Under the pieces are notes generated by a model. The model did no database searches. It had not been told where the DNA came from and saw nothing but the letters and a program-made list of their open reading frames with translations. The translations under genes and the position numbers were made by a program. Positions 11,165-28,519 of a stretch of DNA of 64,000 bases are shown piece after piece (within the stretch, counting starts at the first letter, position 1; each line of letters begins with the position of its first letter). Origin of the DNA: Brachyhypopomus gauderio (taxonomy: Eukaryota; Chordata; Actinopteri; Gymnotiformes; Hypopomidae); the NCBI RefSeq assembly GCF_052324685.1, contig NC_135219.1:24221532-24285531 (forward strand), read 5' to 3'.

Positions 11165-13221
11165 CGTGCATGCATGTGTGTGTGTGATGACCTTTTTTTT
11201 TGTTTTTTTCTGTCCTGTTCTACATTGTATTTTACACTGATATGATCATCAATTGCAATTTTCTTGGCTTCTAAGTGTAAGGAATCGACCATACTGTGCC
11301 CACAGTAGACTAATTAACATTAATTTAATTGATTCATGCATTATGAAATAAGGCTATGGGCTAAATTTTATGAATGGACTATTAATTATCAGAAGAGGTT
11401 GGACCAGGAGGTTAATGGCATATTGAGTTCAGGTTGTATCATGTTCTACTGGTGCCTTTGTCTGTATCGTGAGAAGTAACTTTGCTTTCAGGGAGGAGAT
11501 GCTAATGTGAACATTTTTAAGCCTGTTACTGAAAGGAACTCTAAATATTTTTGCCCTAGAAGATAAAAATAACACATTTACCAGTGGCCTGTTTAGCAAC
11601 ATTCTTGTTTCTATTATCACAACATAATAGAAAATCATGAGAAGTAACTTTGTTTCAGGAAGGAAACGCTAATGTGTACATTCCTAAACCTGTGCCTGAA
11701 AGGAACTTAAAGTATTTTTTCCAGACATGATGATTTTACACAAGATTGTGTAAAATGTGTAAAAGTACAGGAGATGTTCGATTTTACACAAGATTGTGAA
11801 GAGTGCAGTGTGCATGGTGGTGGAGTGTGTGGCAGCAGTTTGGATTTTCTCCTGCACATTTACGCTGTAGTGAGCTACTACAAAGGCACACAGAGGTGTG
11901 TGTGGGATTTCCCCCCCAGAAACCTGAACAACTACAGATGTGTAAATCCCCGCTCCACGTTCAGGGGCAACAGACTCTCCCTGTCTCTCTGCTCCACGTC
12001 AGCACGGTCCGGGTTAGATGCACATGCCTCTGCTGCACAATCTCTGTAGGTTTCTGGTTCTTTATAGAATGTCTGGGGTCCATGTAGGTGCAACAGGGCA
12101 GCATATATGGATATGGTAATTGTCACATGCCTTGAGTGAGCCCTTAAACTGGGTGTTTTATAGGTTCTTAATGGACTGTATGTGAATTATTGGTTAAATA
12201 ATGGTTAAATCTGGAGGCACCTGACCCCCAGAAAAGCATGGAAAAAACTAACAGGCATTTTGGACTTCTACACACCTGGGCCTCTGACAAACGGGGAAGT
12301 TGAGGGGATTTCTGAAATGAAGAACTGCAACCAGTTTAAGGAAGTACAGGAGATGTTCGATATGAATTTTCATAGATGTTTCTGAATGACTTCAGGTTCA
12401 GTAGACAGTTTGCACCATCATTGTAGCGGATGCAGCTGAGAACAGTAGATGATTACTGGTACAGCAATGATTAGCTATAGGCCTACCATTCAAAATATCC
12501 AGAGGAAAAAACAATAAAAATGTTTATATATTTATTGTGAAACATTCCTTTAGCAATCATGTCTAGGAACAAAATGATCAATTATCAGCAGGCGTATCTA
12601 AGAAACTACCGGTAGTTGCATCTTGTCGCGGGAATTACACCAAGTCATACACGACAAAAACACAGAAGGAACTCTGGTTCCGTGAGCAACGCCCTCATCA
12701 TTCCGGTATAAGTCCTCTAATGTTCTAGAAAATCACACCCTTTGGGCTGTTAGGTCTTTTTGTTTCATGTGCAGTCTGCTTGCATAACAAAATTTTAAGT
12801 AAATCAGTTTCCATATCAACAGCAATTCTAAGTGGATCAGTTCCGCGCAATAGCCTAAAACAGAAAGGGGAAATTGATTATTAAGCTACTACTTTTAAGT
12901 AATAGTAAAATCACATTAGGCAAGACTTCCCTGAGACGTCAAAAAATATTATGAGTTGACGTCTATGGTAAAATAGGCCTACTACTGATACTAAATCTTT
13001 GATGATAACGCATTTTAGTCATACATGCGCAATGCTAAAATGGCGTGTGATAGTGTTGGATATGCGCTCCATGAAATCCAAGGGTAATTCCAAAGTGAAG
13101 CCAGACGAGCCATAACTCCTTATTCAAAGTAATATGCAAACATCAGAATCAAAATGACATCAAAGAAGGTGTTTAAACAGTTTACTGTCAGCCATTTATG
13201 AAACAAAAACAGGTATTTAAC
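9668..13221. other. Intergenic, no gene recognised
   Basis: Stops in all frames and no recognised exons. It contains a (GT)n tract at 11117-11160. A motif containing GGAGATGTTCGAT occurs at about 11768 and again near 12348. Two related segments (GAGAAGTAACTTTG...) at 11469 and 11640 indicate a local duplication of about 170 bp. Confidence 0.5.
11117..11186. repeat. (GT)n microsatellite
   Basis: About 22 GT units followed by GCGTGCGTGCATGCATGTGTG. Confidence 0.9.
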
Positions 13222-13376
13222 CAGAGCTGGAGTGGCTAATCGGGAGATTCGGGAGGATTCCCGATGGGCCGGCTCATGTCAATCTCTAGTTTGGGCCGAT
13301 TGGGATGGAAAAATAATTTTGGGCCGGATTTGGGCATGAAACTCCCAGGCTGAAAAAGTGGCCCACTCCGGCCCTG
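13222..13376. mobile_element. 155-bp hAT-type MITE
   Basis: Begins CAGAGCTGGAGTGG and ends CCACTCCGGCCCTG (imperfect inverted repeats). It is flanked by a perfect 8-bp duplication TATTTAAC (13214-13221 and 13377-13384). There is no coding capacity. The 8-bp duplication with CAG...CTG ends places it in the hAT superfamily. Confidence 0.9.
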
Positions 13377-13611
13377 TATTTAACCATATACAGAGCATGC
13401 CCTAAACCTTTGAAAGCAGATTAAATAATATTGAATTGTTGCAATTAAAATAAATTCATTCAAATTAACACTTTTAACACTTTTTAAATTACATTTTAGT
13501 CTATTCTGCAAATTGCTGTAAATTAAAATCTAATTTATTATTCCAATTTGTTTATCCATTTTCAGGAATGTTAGTTATCCCACCAGGAATCTGAGATCTT
13601 GTCCATTGTGT

Positions 13612-13660
13612 TATAATCCAGGGTTAATCCAGGGTTAATCCAGGGTTAATCCAGGGTTAT
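13612..13660. repeat. Short tandem repeat (CCAGGGTTAAT)n
   Basis: Four tandem copies of a 12-13-bp unit containing CCAGGGTTAAT. Confidence 0.8.
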
Positions 13661-13664
13661 TTCC

Positions 13665-16440
13665 ATGTTGCCAGAAGGAGGATCGTCTCCAGGGTTCCCC
13701 ATCCTTCCCCAGTCATGGTCACATCATGACCGTCACTGCTCATACAGCCGTGTATATTCTTATCCTCTTCTCCACCCAGCATGAAAAATTTGACTTCATA
13801 CAAGAAAAGCTTTAATATGATTCATTTTTTAAATGGCATTCATAATATTGTGAAATCACAAAATTGCCACAATATCGCAATTGTGAAATGCACATTTGTA
13901 AAACTAAGTCTACGTTATAGCCTATCTGTAATACCTTTTTCTAAAGCTACTATTAAGACACTAAACAAGCCACATTTGCTAAGCCATGCATTTTTAAAAT
14001 AAAATAATGAATCCGATGCCTATTCATTTTATTTTAGATAAATTCATCACATACACACATACATACACACACACACACACCGTCAGTAAAACGTTGCACC
14101 AGATAATGCACTTTACTATAACATACAAAATAAAGGTTTTAGATGCTGTGCAAAATATTGCATTTGGAATATCTTTTCAACTTTTCACCTTTAAGTTCCC
14201 ATTTCTCTGAAAAACGTAATTCTCTAAGACATGAATGACAAAGATATGTGGGGCTTTTTTCTGTGTTGCTGGACAGCTCTGCCTGCCTATTTTAAGCTTG
14301 AGTTACATGTTCTAAATCAGCTACAATTCATGATGATTGTATGGTCCTGTTTGTGGTAACGTCTAAACATGCTAACCTGTGTGCGTTTCCACATGAAATA
14401 TATTTCCACTTTTGAAGTCTGTGCTTTTTTGTTGCCTTACTGACATTTGTGGTAATTAGAAGCTTCTACACAAAACCAGGCGCTCAGTTTGCAGCCCGTA
14501 TGTACGCCAGGCTGCAAGGCTGAAGGTCTGTACTGAGTCTGTTCCAGTGCAGGAAGCTGTGACACACACCCACGCCCCGTGTTTCTGAAGCGTGGTTGGG
14601 TAAGGAGGGGATTTCTGCACCACATTGTGGTAGATGTAATTTAAAAAGCTCCTCTTTCTCACTCCTTAGTGTTATTGTGCTACATGTTACATTTTCTAAA
14701 TACTTTTATTTTGGCGTGAGTTGGTAATTTTGCTTTCAAAGGCAACAAGTACTGGAACGCATTAGTCTGGAAAGAGGCAGATTTAAGGGGTTGCACATAT
14801 GTGAAAGTTATAGTCTTGCACTTAATATTCTCTGAATCCATGAAAGGCTGGCATCTGAGGAGAGATGTGCTTTTCCATTAGAGACTTTTAAAGCATGGCT
14901 AGATGTGTGATCCTACATAACATCTTGGAAAATGCATCAGTTCTTAGAAGCAGAATTCCTGTTGGTGTTGAGTATGTCATATATATCTGTTTTAATTAGT
15001 GTACTGAGTTTACTGTTACTCTTCAGTTACACACGTTTATGTATGGACAATGATATGTCTGGCCAAATGTACATATATGTCATTGTTTATAGATATTAAA
15101 ACATTACACAAGGTTGTTTTTTACAAGGTTGTTTTTTTTCTTTTTTTGGGGGGGGGGGAGTGAGGGCGTTAGCTTGCAGGTCTTCTGAGAACTTGAGGCA
15201 AGTTTAACATAAAGGAAGGATGTGTAGATTATGGTTAAGCTCCTGCTCCTACCACACTGTATATCACATTACATGAATTACATTTCAAAAATATCCTGTA
15301 GAGCAAAGTGTATGTTGTTGTGTGATTCAGTCAACAATTTGAATTATAGTAAAATATAGTTTTTTAGGCTCTGAAGAGGAGTTTTTTCAAGTTTCACAAG
15401 CATGTGTTGGCTTAACAACACCAAAATGCTGGTCAGTTAGTGTAGTCTCCACACAGTTGAACAAATATAGATGCTGCATAAATGGGATACAGCCACTCTG
15501 GCTAGATAAGGATCCATTCAAGACAGTTAGCAATAGGTGAGGGAAGATTTCTCTAAATTAACTTTATTTATTTTTACATTCTACTATTTGTTTTTAAAGC
15601 CATCAGTGAATTAGCTCCACAATGCATTTCTCCATCTCCTGTTCTCATATTGTGTCCCTAGGACTTTTAGGTCATTTCCCCACATTAAGACTTGTCCCAG
15701 TGTTAAGTTCAAAGCAAAATGAAAGACCCACCTTTTAACTCTTAGTTAGTTAGACCTGAGGTGCCCTGTGGCGTTTGTCAAGTTCACTCTTGTACTCTTT
15801 ATGCATTGTTAATTCATCTGCTTCATTTGGAAAACACTTTGCAACCTGTTGTTTTTAAATGTGCTATACAAATACAGGTGAGCTTGTCAATCACCTACTT
15901 TAATCATCGCATATTAATTCATCCCTCAATAAGAATGTTCTTTGTTCAAGAAGAGAAATCAGATGCATTGTCCGATCCCAGTTAATGTGGATGGGAATGA
16001 ACCAGACACACTGTGGCACTGGAGTCAAAGGTGTGATCTGTTCCGTAATGCAACCTTATACCAGCAATCATTTAACTTGTACAACCACACAATTAGTTGA
16101 TGTTTTAATAACCTCTTGTTTTATGCAAAAACTAAACGGTACTATCAGCCCGGCGTCATACTTAAGAATACGGTTCGGTCCTGAAATGAGTCCATTATTT
16201 TGTCTGACAGCAATATTGTGTTTAATTGATCGTGATAATAAATGAGAAGCTGAGATGTGAGATTTTGTAACCTACAGTTAAGCTATATTGCGTTGCCTAA
16301 AGATCAATCGATGTCTTCTGAACGTTAATTTGCACTTTTAGGAATAACAAACCAACATTCAGGAAACGGCGACTTTACTCGAATTATCTGATTTAAACGA
16401 GGTAATTCAACTGGAAACGCAGCCAAAGCCGCGCTGGCTC
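13665..16440. other. Intergenic between MITE and PSMA6, mostly unrecognised
   Basis: Apart from a LINE-tail-like segment near 15.6-15.9 kb and a poly-T/poly-G tract at 15117-15160, nothing is recognised. Short open frames show no family motifs. Confidence 0.5.
15590..15870 (+). mobile_element. LINE 3'-tail-like fragment (L2-like)
   Basis: Contains a degenerate coding tail (AAAGACCCACCTTTTAACTC) followed by the characteristic fish LINE ending CACTTTGCAACCTGTTG...AATGTGCTATACAAATA. A related ending occurs at 50740-50790. It is a 5'-truncated, dead copy. The family is assigned by resemblance to known fish L2-type tails, so it is tentative. Confidence 0.45.
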
Positions 16441-20777
<4,337 letters not shown>

Positions 20778-20853
20778 GCTGTGGAAGAGTCCCAGTACTG
20801 CTGATCAGAAGTGCAGGCTTGGTCCCCATGTATATTCCCCCTGTTCCATTAAA

Positions 20854-21646
20854 GATGTTTTTGGAGAAAATGTGTAATTCACTCTTTGTTGTTTTGGGGT
20901 CATTATACAACAATATGGAGAACTGTTTTTTCTACTACATCATAAAGCAGGATTTGCCACAGATATTTAGTTGAATGTCTATGGTTACAACTACGATGCA
21001 CAGACCAACACTCATCTTGTAATGAAAGGAGCCCAACAATTTAGAAACCTTTATACATCTGGAAGTGTGCAGTCACAAATTGGGCCACTCAGAACTTAAG
21101 GTACCTCCATCAACTTCACGCTTCACAAGCTTGAAGGAATACTAGGCAGGTGTTGGTGTCTGTGATATCTGAATGGATGTGTTGTACTCTATCATTGACT
21201 GAGAAACACTGCATTTTATGTGGCTTTAATATGAATATATCAAACCTTTTTTACATATAATGTGTTGCATCCAATGGTATCTCATTGCCCTATGAGAGGA
21301 TAAAGATAAGCCTCCCACAACATTTCTGTTTTAGTACCAAACTGGAAATGAAATGATTATGAAAGAGATAAATGATTGTTTCTCAATAAAAAAAAAACGT
21401 CAATAACTTGACATTATCTGACTATATACAATCTGGAAGATTACCAGTAATGGCCAGTATTTATTTGACTTACATTCACATAAATACAATCGACTCCTCT
21501 GACGTATCCTTCATTGAAGGTGTGTTTTGTTTATTGCTGCTATACCCGACAGCACTGGACTGTAAACAAATACCTTAGAAAAGCCTAAAAAAGGTCAGAA
21601 TTTGTAATTCCCTTAAGCAAAGAAAAGGGAAGTAATACATATAGGG
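20854..21646. other. PSMA6 downstream intergenic
   Basis: AT-rich, with no exon or repeat family recognised before the hAT element that starts at 21647. Confidence 0.5.
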
Positions 21647-21948
21647 CAGGGGTGCTCATTACGTCGATCGCGATCGACCGGTCGATCGCGAAGGACGTGT
21701 CGGTCGATCGCGAAGGAATGTGCGTAGATCGCGTCACATAAAATAGTAGTAGATGAATCGCACATCTGCACTGACGGTTGTATTTTGATTGACATTCACG
21801 GTAGCCAATCTGCAATCCACTCAACAAATAACGTTCGCCACCCCCCACCCCCCCGCTCAACAAATTACGTTCGCCGCCACCCCGGTAGATCTTTCTGACT
21901 TGGTCATCTTATAAGTAGCTCGCAAGCTGAAAACTGTGGGCACCCCTG
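21647..21948. mobile_element. 302-bp hAT-type MITE
   Basis: Begins CAGGGGTGCTCATTACGTCG and ends CTGTGGGCACCCCTG. It is flanked by a perfect 8-bp duplication ATATAGGG (21639-21646 and 21949-21956). The left subterminal region is dense in GATCGCGATCGACCGGTCGATCG, an extended palindrome. Non-coding. Confidence 0.93.
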
Positions 21949-21962
21949 ATATAGGGATTCTA

Positions 21963-24696
21963 CACTCACCGGCCACTTTATTAGGAACAACGTGCCAGTA
22001 CCGGGTTGGACCCCCTTTTGTCTTCAGAACTGCCTTAATCCTTCGTGTCAGATTCAACAAGGTACTGGAAACATTCCACAGAGAGTCTGGTCCATATTGA
22101 CATGATAACATCACACAGTTGCTGCAGATTTGTCAGCTGCACATCCATGATGTGAATCTCCCGTCCCACCACATCCCAAAGGTGTTCTATTGGATTGAGA
22201 TCTGGTGACCGTGGAGGCCATTCGAGTACAATGAACTCATTGTTGTGTTCAAGAAACCAGTATGAGATGATTCATGCTTTATGACATGGCGCATTATCCT
22301 GCTGGAAGTGGCCATCAGAGAGATGGTTACACTGGTCATAAAGGGATGGACATGGTCAGCAACAATATTCAGGTAGGCTGTGGCATTGACAATGTTCAAT
22401 TGGTACTAATGGGCCCAAAGTGTGCCAGGAAAATATCCCCCACAGCATTGCACTACCATCACCAGCCTCATGTTACTGACGCCAAATTCTGACCCTACCA
22501 TCCGAATGTCACAGCAGAGATTGAGACTCATCAGACCAGACAACTTTTTTCCAATCTATTGTGCAATTTTGGTGAGCCTGTGCGACTTGTGGCCTCAGTT
22601 TCCTGTTCCACCTTAATGTTCAACGTTGTGTGTTCAGAGATGCTCTTCTACATGCCTTGGTTGTAATGAGGTACTGTTGCCGTTCTATCAGCTCAAACCA
22701 GTCTGGCCATTCTCCTCTGACTTCTGGCATCAACAAGACATTTGTGCCCACAGAACTGCTGCTCACCACATTTTCTTTTCCGGACCATTCTCTGTAAACC
22801 CTAGAGATGGATGTGCATGGAAATCCCAGTAGATCAGCCCTTCTGGCACCAACAACCACGCCACGTTCAGAGTCACTTACCCCTTGTATTACGTTTTGGG
22901 TCAATTTGACCCATTTCAATTTTTGTGTTAACCAAAGAGCAGGTTATCCTTTCTTTTTTTCCATTATATTTTATAGATGAGTTTTCCTCATCTAGGGTCA
23001 TGAACTGCGGTGTAAAGTCTGGACACTTTGATGTGTTGTGGTGTGTCTACAGTGTTTGTATACAAGAGAAGAGAATTCAGAGGACAAGTCTGTCAGTGTC
23101 CCTTCATCAGATGAAAACCAAGAAACGTAGCAATCATCATCCACAAAGGAGACATGGACATCTAAAGATGGTAAAGTAAAAGGATCAACATCCCCACACC
23201 AAAGCCGAGGGAAACTGTCATCCTCTTATGTTATCAAAATGACTCCTGAATCAGCATTTCAGCGTCATATCCCCACCCATAGAGAAGATAACCCACGATA
23301 CAACCAACTTGGAAGGGAGGCGTGTCTTCTAAGAAAAATGGAAGCCCCTGGATCCAACTGACTCGCATGCTTACATTGGAATTCTGGAGTATACCTGGAG
23401 TATTCAGGTCAAAGGTGAACTTAACCGTAAGTTCATGAAATGAAGAGAATGGAAAGGTGATCTATGTCTTTAGAGACACTTCACATGCTCTTTCAACCAT
23501 GACACCAGAGCTGGTCGACGTTGGAGAGACAAACTTGTAGCGATCAGAGATGTTATAAATGGGTCAAAAACATGCCTTTATTGTATAATCCTGGCCCACA
23601 TTACTGTGGATGAGCATCTCTTTCTGTTCAGAGGACGCTGTCCTTTCTGACAGTATATGCCAAACAAGCCTACAAAATTAGACATCGAAATATGGGCAGC
23701 CTGTGATGCAAAATCCAGATATGCATGGAACCTGTAAGTCTATACTGGAAAGCCAGCTGTGGGAGCACCTGAGAAGAATCAGGGAATGCGTGTGGTGTTG
23801 GACATGACTGACAGGTTGCAAGATCATAACATCACGTTTGACAACTTCTTTAGATCCTGCCATCTTGGAGAAAAACCTCTGGAGAAAAAGTTGACCATGT
23901 TGGGAACAGTCAGAAAAATAAGCCAGAACTTCCCAGTGAGATTCTGAAGATGCAAGGAAGACCTCAGCATTCCTCAAAATTAGTTTTCACAGAGAAAACA
24001 ACACTTGTTTCTTACTGCCCAAAGAGAAACAAGAATGTTCTTGTGATGAGCACAATGTACACAAGAGAGGACATGGAGCCACAAACGATCCTGGATTACA
24101 ACTCCATCAGAGGATGAGTGGACAATCTTGACAAAGTCACAGCAAGACTGCCCGCTGGCCCCTGGTGGTTTTCTACAACATTGTGGACATGCCTGTGTGC
24201 TGTGGATTGAGATCACCCAGCAGTGGAATGCCAGCAAACTCTTGACTTTTCTTGTAAGAACTAGGCAAAGCACTCGTGACTCCCAAGATCCAGAACCGGG
24301 CGAGGCCAGCTCAGTCCCCAGCAGCTGTCATCACAAAGGTCCAGGGCGGGGCATCTGTGTTCATGAAGAGGGAAAATTTGAAATCAAGGAGTTATTTAAA
24401 ATAGTGTTGGAATTATATAAAATTTCTTTTCATCTCTTCTAAATGTTTGTATAATCTAAATGTTTGTCAATCTATTTTGACTGTTTTTAGTGGATTTACA
24501 CAATATTGGTAAAAATGACCCATAACATCATACATTTTTTTTCACCGTTATACAAGGGTTAAGTCACCTTTCTTCTCCATTCTTGCCCATGTCTACATGT
24601 CTAAATGCATTGAGTTGCTGCCATGTGATTGGCTGACTCAACATTTGTGTTAATGAGCAGTTGGACAGGTGTACCTAATAAAGTGGCTGGTGAGTG
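21963..24696 (-). mobile_element. Tc1-like transposon, copy 1, interrupted by piggyBac
   Basis: The ends are CACTCACCGGCCACTTTATTAGG and its inverted partner CCTAATAAAGTGGCTGGTGAGTG, inside TA dinucleotides. The minus strand carries a decayed Tc1/mariner DDE transposase: fragments at 22919-22620 (SDSERGVVVGARRADLLG...) and through 22.5-22.0 kb, with multiple stops and frameshifts. The piggyBac at 22881-24558 splits it near the transposase N-terminus. A sister copy lies at 38860-40300 without that insertion. Inactive. Confidence 0.9.
22881..24558 (+). mobile_element. piggyBac-type element nested in Tc1 copy 1
   Basis: The ends are CCCTTGTATTACG and (reverse) CCCTTGTATAACG. The insertion lies at a TTAA site, now TTAC on the left (22877-22880) and TTAA on the right (24559-24562). 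The plus strand carries a decayed piggyBac transposase: 23747-23947 reads KNQGMRVVLDMTDRLQDHN and ITFDNFF, and about 24060-24270 holds the region around LDYNS, DNLDK and LVVFYNI broken by frameshifts. piggyBac moves by cut-and-paste using a DDD catalytic core. No intact frame remains, so this copy is dead. Confidence 0.9.
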
Positions 24697-24698
24697 TA

Positions 24699-26140
24699 TA
24701 TGTAGTCACATAGGACACCTTGTTGTAATAGGCCCTTTGAAAGGAACACAACTGTGGCTTTTCCTAACCTATAGCCATATATGGTCTGCTGTAAAAAAAC
24801 GATAGCAAAACCTACACACCAAAGCTCTGGTTTGGCATCTTGACAATTTAGCTAGAAGTGTCTCAAAGACTTTCTCTTTCCCTTTATTGTCATTCACTTA
24901 TACATCTTTAGTTTGAAGTAATGCAAAACACATGCGAAGCCCAAACAATTTGCTATGCACTAAGAGTGTACTATAACACAGTCAGCTGTCCTGCAAACTG
25001 TTGATATTTCATGGTTTTACTGTTTGATCTGTCTAGTGTCCAGTCTTCTGGAGTGGTGAGATGACTTCAGGCTGGAATTCACCCTCCATCATGGGCTGAT
25101 GCTGCACGGCTAGTTTGATGATTAGTTTTCCTCATTGGACTAAACACTGTGTGAAGTATTGGGGATTCCCTAAGATGTCCCCTCTGTGTACTTTAGTTCC
25201 ATGGTCTAGACTGTGAGCTAATCATAAATGGTAATCCTGGTTTGATTTTTTAAAATGCTTTCCTAAAAGGACATCAATTATAATGCATATGTTGATGATG
25301 TTTTGATTTGAATATAAGAGACAAAAAATTTTAAAGATCTTATGAACTGCATTTTTCCAGCATTTGACAGCTCGGTCCTGTCAGAGGTGAAAACTTCATA
25401 TTCAGTCTTCTACAGTTAAGAGGACATTTTGTTTTAGAAAACCACAGGGGAACTTCTGTTTAAATGAGTCACATGTGACCCACCTCTACAAACATAAGGA
25501 ATTTTATTCACTGAGTAATGACCTCTATATGACTCACGTTCTCCATTGAGGAAACGATACCCTTTACAGTACAGAGTTGGCAGTTTATGTACGGTAAATT
25601 TCAAGTCATGAATTTTGGCTTTTCCAAAAGAACCCGGGTACTTGCACAAGATTCAGTTAGTGAACTCTTATCATTTATTAGTATTGTTTTAATTTCAAAA
25701 CTAGAGTATCTCTAGTTTTCATCTCACCCCTTTGTCTCTGTGGACATTACTCTTTGTCTGTAGTCTGCCTACCAACCATGAGGTAATGTAATCAACCCCC
25801 TAATGTGGCCGCCATGAAATCCCTGAAACATATTGATGGTTGTCCATCTTTGCAGAGTCAACATCTCCCTCCCTTTGTTTTGAAGTCTCATCCCTAAGGT
25901 GATGACTATCAAACCCCACTACTGTCGATTGCCCAAGTGCCCCCACCTTCATCCCACTTGCCCCTCACATTACCCACATAATGACCTCCCGAAATAGATG
26001 ACCCAGAACTGGTTGTGATTAACGTTATACCATATATTCTGTGTCAATAAACTCGTTAACGCTGAAGCCGTTTCCTGAATCAGAACCCGATTCCTGAAGG
26101 CCGGATTTCTAACAGAACCAAACAAGTTTCAAAGAAATAT
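24699..26140. other. Intergenic downstream of NFKBIA
   Basis: No gene, transposon ends or structured repeat was recognised. Short frames lack family motifs. Confidence 0.5.
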
Positions 26141-26145
26141 ATATA

Positions 26146-26487
26146 TTTAATTTAAAAGGTGTTTTACAGTCATACATATAAATACACAATTTACAATAGT
26201 GTCATAATTGATATTTACATGTACAAAAATATCTCTTTTTTTACAATATGATACATCTGTGCTATTCAAACACAGTCTCCAACGCTTCTGTTGGCAGGTA
26301 TTTCCCACAATCCCATGCCTTCTGAACACTGTGTTAAGTCCTGCCATGTGTAGTCCAGCAGCATACCATGATGAATCTTTCCCAGTGGTCTTTGATATTG
26401 AGCGCTAACTGCCCTTCACGTTGGGCAGTTTTCACGTTGGGCAGTTTTCACGTTTTCAGTTGGAAGAAGTATTCTACACTTATCCCT
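26146..26487 (-). other. NFKBIA 3' UTR with probable poly(A) signal
   Basis: On the minus strand an ATTAAA hexamer (26151-26146) lies about 340 nt past the stop codon and is the first plausible poly(A) signal. The UTR also contains a short duplication (TTCACGTTGGGCAG twice) at 26415-26448. Confidence 0.45.
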
Positions 26488-28341
26488 TCACTTCCCGCCA
26501 AACTGAATGTCATCGTACAACTGTGAAGAAAAATACAAATGTGTTGATCAGTGACTGAATCCAAAAATATCTTAACAAATTAATATCTTTGATAAGATTT
26601 TACATTTTAAAGCTTATAGAAAACACAAGCCCATATCACGGAAGCGCGAGTCAAACTTACGTATTCGTCGTCGGACATCGGCTCCTCTTCGCTCTCCTCA
26701 CTGTCGCTCTCGGGCAGCGCCCGGAGCTCCTGAGCTGTTCTCTCGTACAAGTGCTGTCGGATCTCGTTGTTGTGTCTGCCGTAGGTCAGGTGGTACGGAG
26801 TGTAGCCGCCGTACGTTAGGCTGCTGGTGTCGGCTCCCAGAGCGAGGAGCCTGTCTACCAGGTCTAAGTTCTGCAGGTCTACGGCCAGGTGTAGGGATGT
26901 TCGCCCACTGCACTGTTCCTGAAATAAACATTTCAATGTTCATCAGTTCCCACCTTCTTGAAAACACAGAAAACTTTCATTCTTAAAACCCAGAGTAAAA
27001 CGTAATGACACATTAGCGATTAAGACACCCACCTTTGCATTGACATCAGCCCCAAGTTGCACAAGATTCTCCACCATTGACAGGTAGCTGGAGATTGATG
27101 CTATGTGAAGACACGAGTGTCCTGTAATGGAAAAACAATAATGAGAAACTGGCATACAGCAACACTCTATGGGCGTATTTCAGAGTAGGAGGGTTGTGTG
27201 GCACGGAAAGCAAATGTACGCACCACTGTAATTTGGCAGCGAGAGGATGTAGCGGAGGTGCTGTGTGTTGATCTGTGTCAGCACGGAGAAACAGGCCAGG
27301 GAGCCTCTCCTGCAGGCCAGGTGGAGCGCCGTGTTCCCGTCGTGGTCCACCATACGCGGGTCACATCCAGCCTTCAGCAGAGCCTCCACCGTGCGCGGCT
27401 GCTCTGTAATCACGGCCAGGTGAAGGGCAGTCTGCAGGCAGAAACCACAAACCGCTTAGACCTGGAGTCTGTGACGCTCACTGATCATGAATGACAGGAA
27501 GTCTTTTTTGGCTTTTGATAGTTTAAAATGCAATTTACCTGTCTCTGGTTATTTTGTCTGTTCAGGTATGGGTCGTTCACGGACTGCTTAATTATCTGGG
27601 TGGCACAATCTTCAGCTTCATGTATAATTGAAAGGTGAAGATACCTGGAAAATAATGTAGGTGTTATTTAGAATATAGCGTTTCGAGAACAACCAGAGGA
27701 AGTGGTTCAGCAGAGACAAAGCCTGTGCACTCAGGCATTTCGCAATAATGGCTTTTCTAGGGTTATTTCCACCCGCTGTGGCCTGACACATCTGATGCAT
27801 TATCAAATGTTGGCTGCGTGCCCGGGACTTTCCTGCCTTATGCAGTCTCCGCCTGCAGCGCCTCCACGGTGTTAACACAGTTTATGTCTTTACTCATCTA
27901 CTTACTTTCTACTAACGCTTTGCATGCTATTATTTAATTAAACCTTGCACGGTCAGTTCCGACACTGCACAAATTAATATTACATTCATATACTGCTCAA
28001 ATTTGAGACAGGTTAAAAATAATTAAGCATTAACTTAATTATTGGCAATAAAGTCGCGCCACAGTAAAATTAATAAATACAAATGAGAAGATTAATGAAA
28101 CTTACGTGTCCCCATCATCTGTGGTCTCTTTCTTCCATGCTTCGTAAGTGTGTGGATTTTCAACAATACGAGGCAACGCCAAATTCTCCATTTCCTCCAG
28201 TATTTTGTTGTACTCGTCCTCCGTTAGCGAGTCCACGCCGCTGTCGTGACGCTCCTCATTTTGCAGTTTCCCAATTTTGGGATCCATTTCATCAAAACAA
28301 TCCATGAAGTTACTCCGTGTGGGTCCCCGAAGAGTGTCCAT
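26488..28341 (-). CDS. nfkbia: NF-kappaB inhibitor alpha (IkB-alpha), 6 exons
   Basis: Minus-strand exons are 28341-28106, 27644-27539, 27431-27224, 27121-27033, 26918-26661 and 26520-26488, all GT-AG, giving 309 aa (human 317). IkB-alpha holds NF-kappaB dimers in the cytoplasm and is degraded after IKK phosphorylation. The N-terminus has the phosphodegron HDSGVDSL, with both IKK serines, at about residues 33-40. Ankyrin repeats follow: [82 protein letters not shown] and [10 protein letters not shown]. An acidic PEST-like tail ([18 protein letters not shown]) precedes the end [10 protein letters not shown]. The ATG at 28341 is chosen; an upstream in-frame GTG is not needed. The upstream kappaB site implies the usual negative feedback. 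Fish often have two paralogues and the a/b assignment is unknown. Confidence 0.97.
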
Positions 28342-28394
28342 GTGTGTGAGGTGCACCGTGTGTGTGGTGGCTCCGTGTGTGTGTGAGGCAGTAA

Positions 28395-28510
28395 TGAAGG
28401 CAGAGGGGGAGGCGCCGCGCTATATCAACACCGCTCGGGGGATTTCCGAGCCCAACGGTCTCCACAGCAGGGGAACTCAGTGCGGGGTTTTATTGACAGA
28501 ATTTCCCTCC
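28395..28510 (-). promoter_or_regulatory. NFKBIA promoter: kappaB sites and TATA-like box
   Basis: GGGGATTTCC at 28438-28447 is a perfect kappaB decamer. A second near-match (minus strand GGGAAATTCT, 28507-28498) lies upstream. On the minus strand a GATATAG TATA-like element (about 28427-28420) sits about 15 bp downstream of the first kappaB site, predicting a start near 28395. This is the arrangement expected for NF-kappaB autoregulation, known for mammalian NFKBIA. The sites are seen; function is inferred. Confidence 0.75.
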
Positions 28511-28519
28511 TCATGACTC

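Noticed and set aside
28342-28356. Upstream start for NFKBIA giving five extra residues
   Set aside because: The upstream codon is GTG; the first ATG in frame is 28341.
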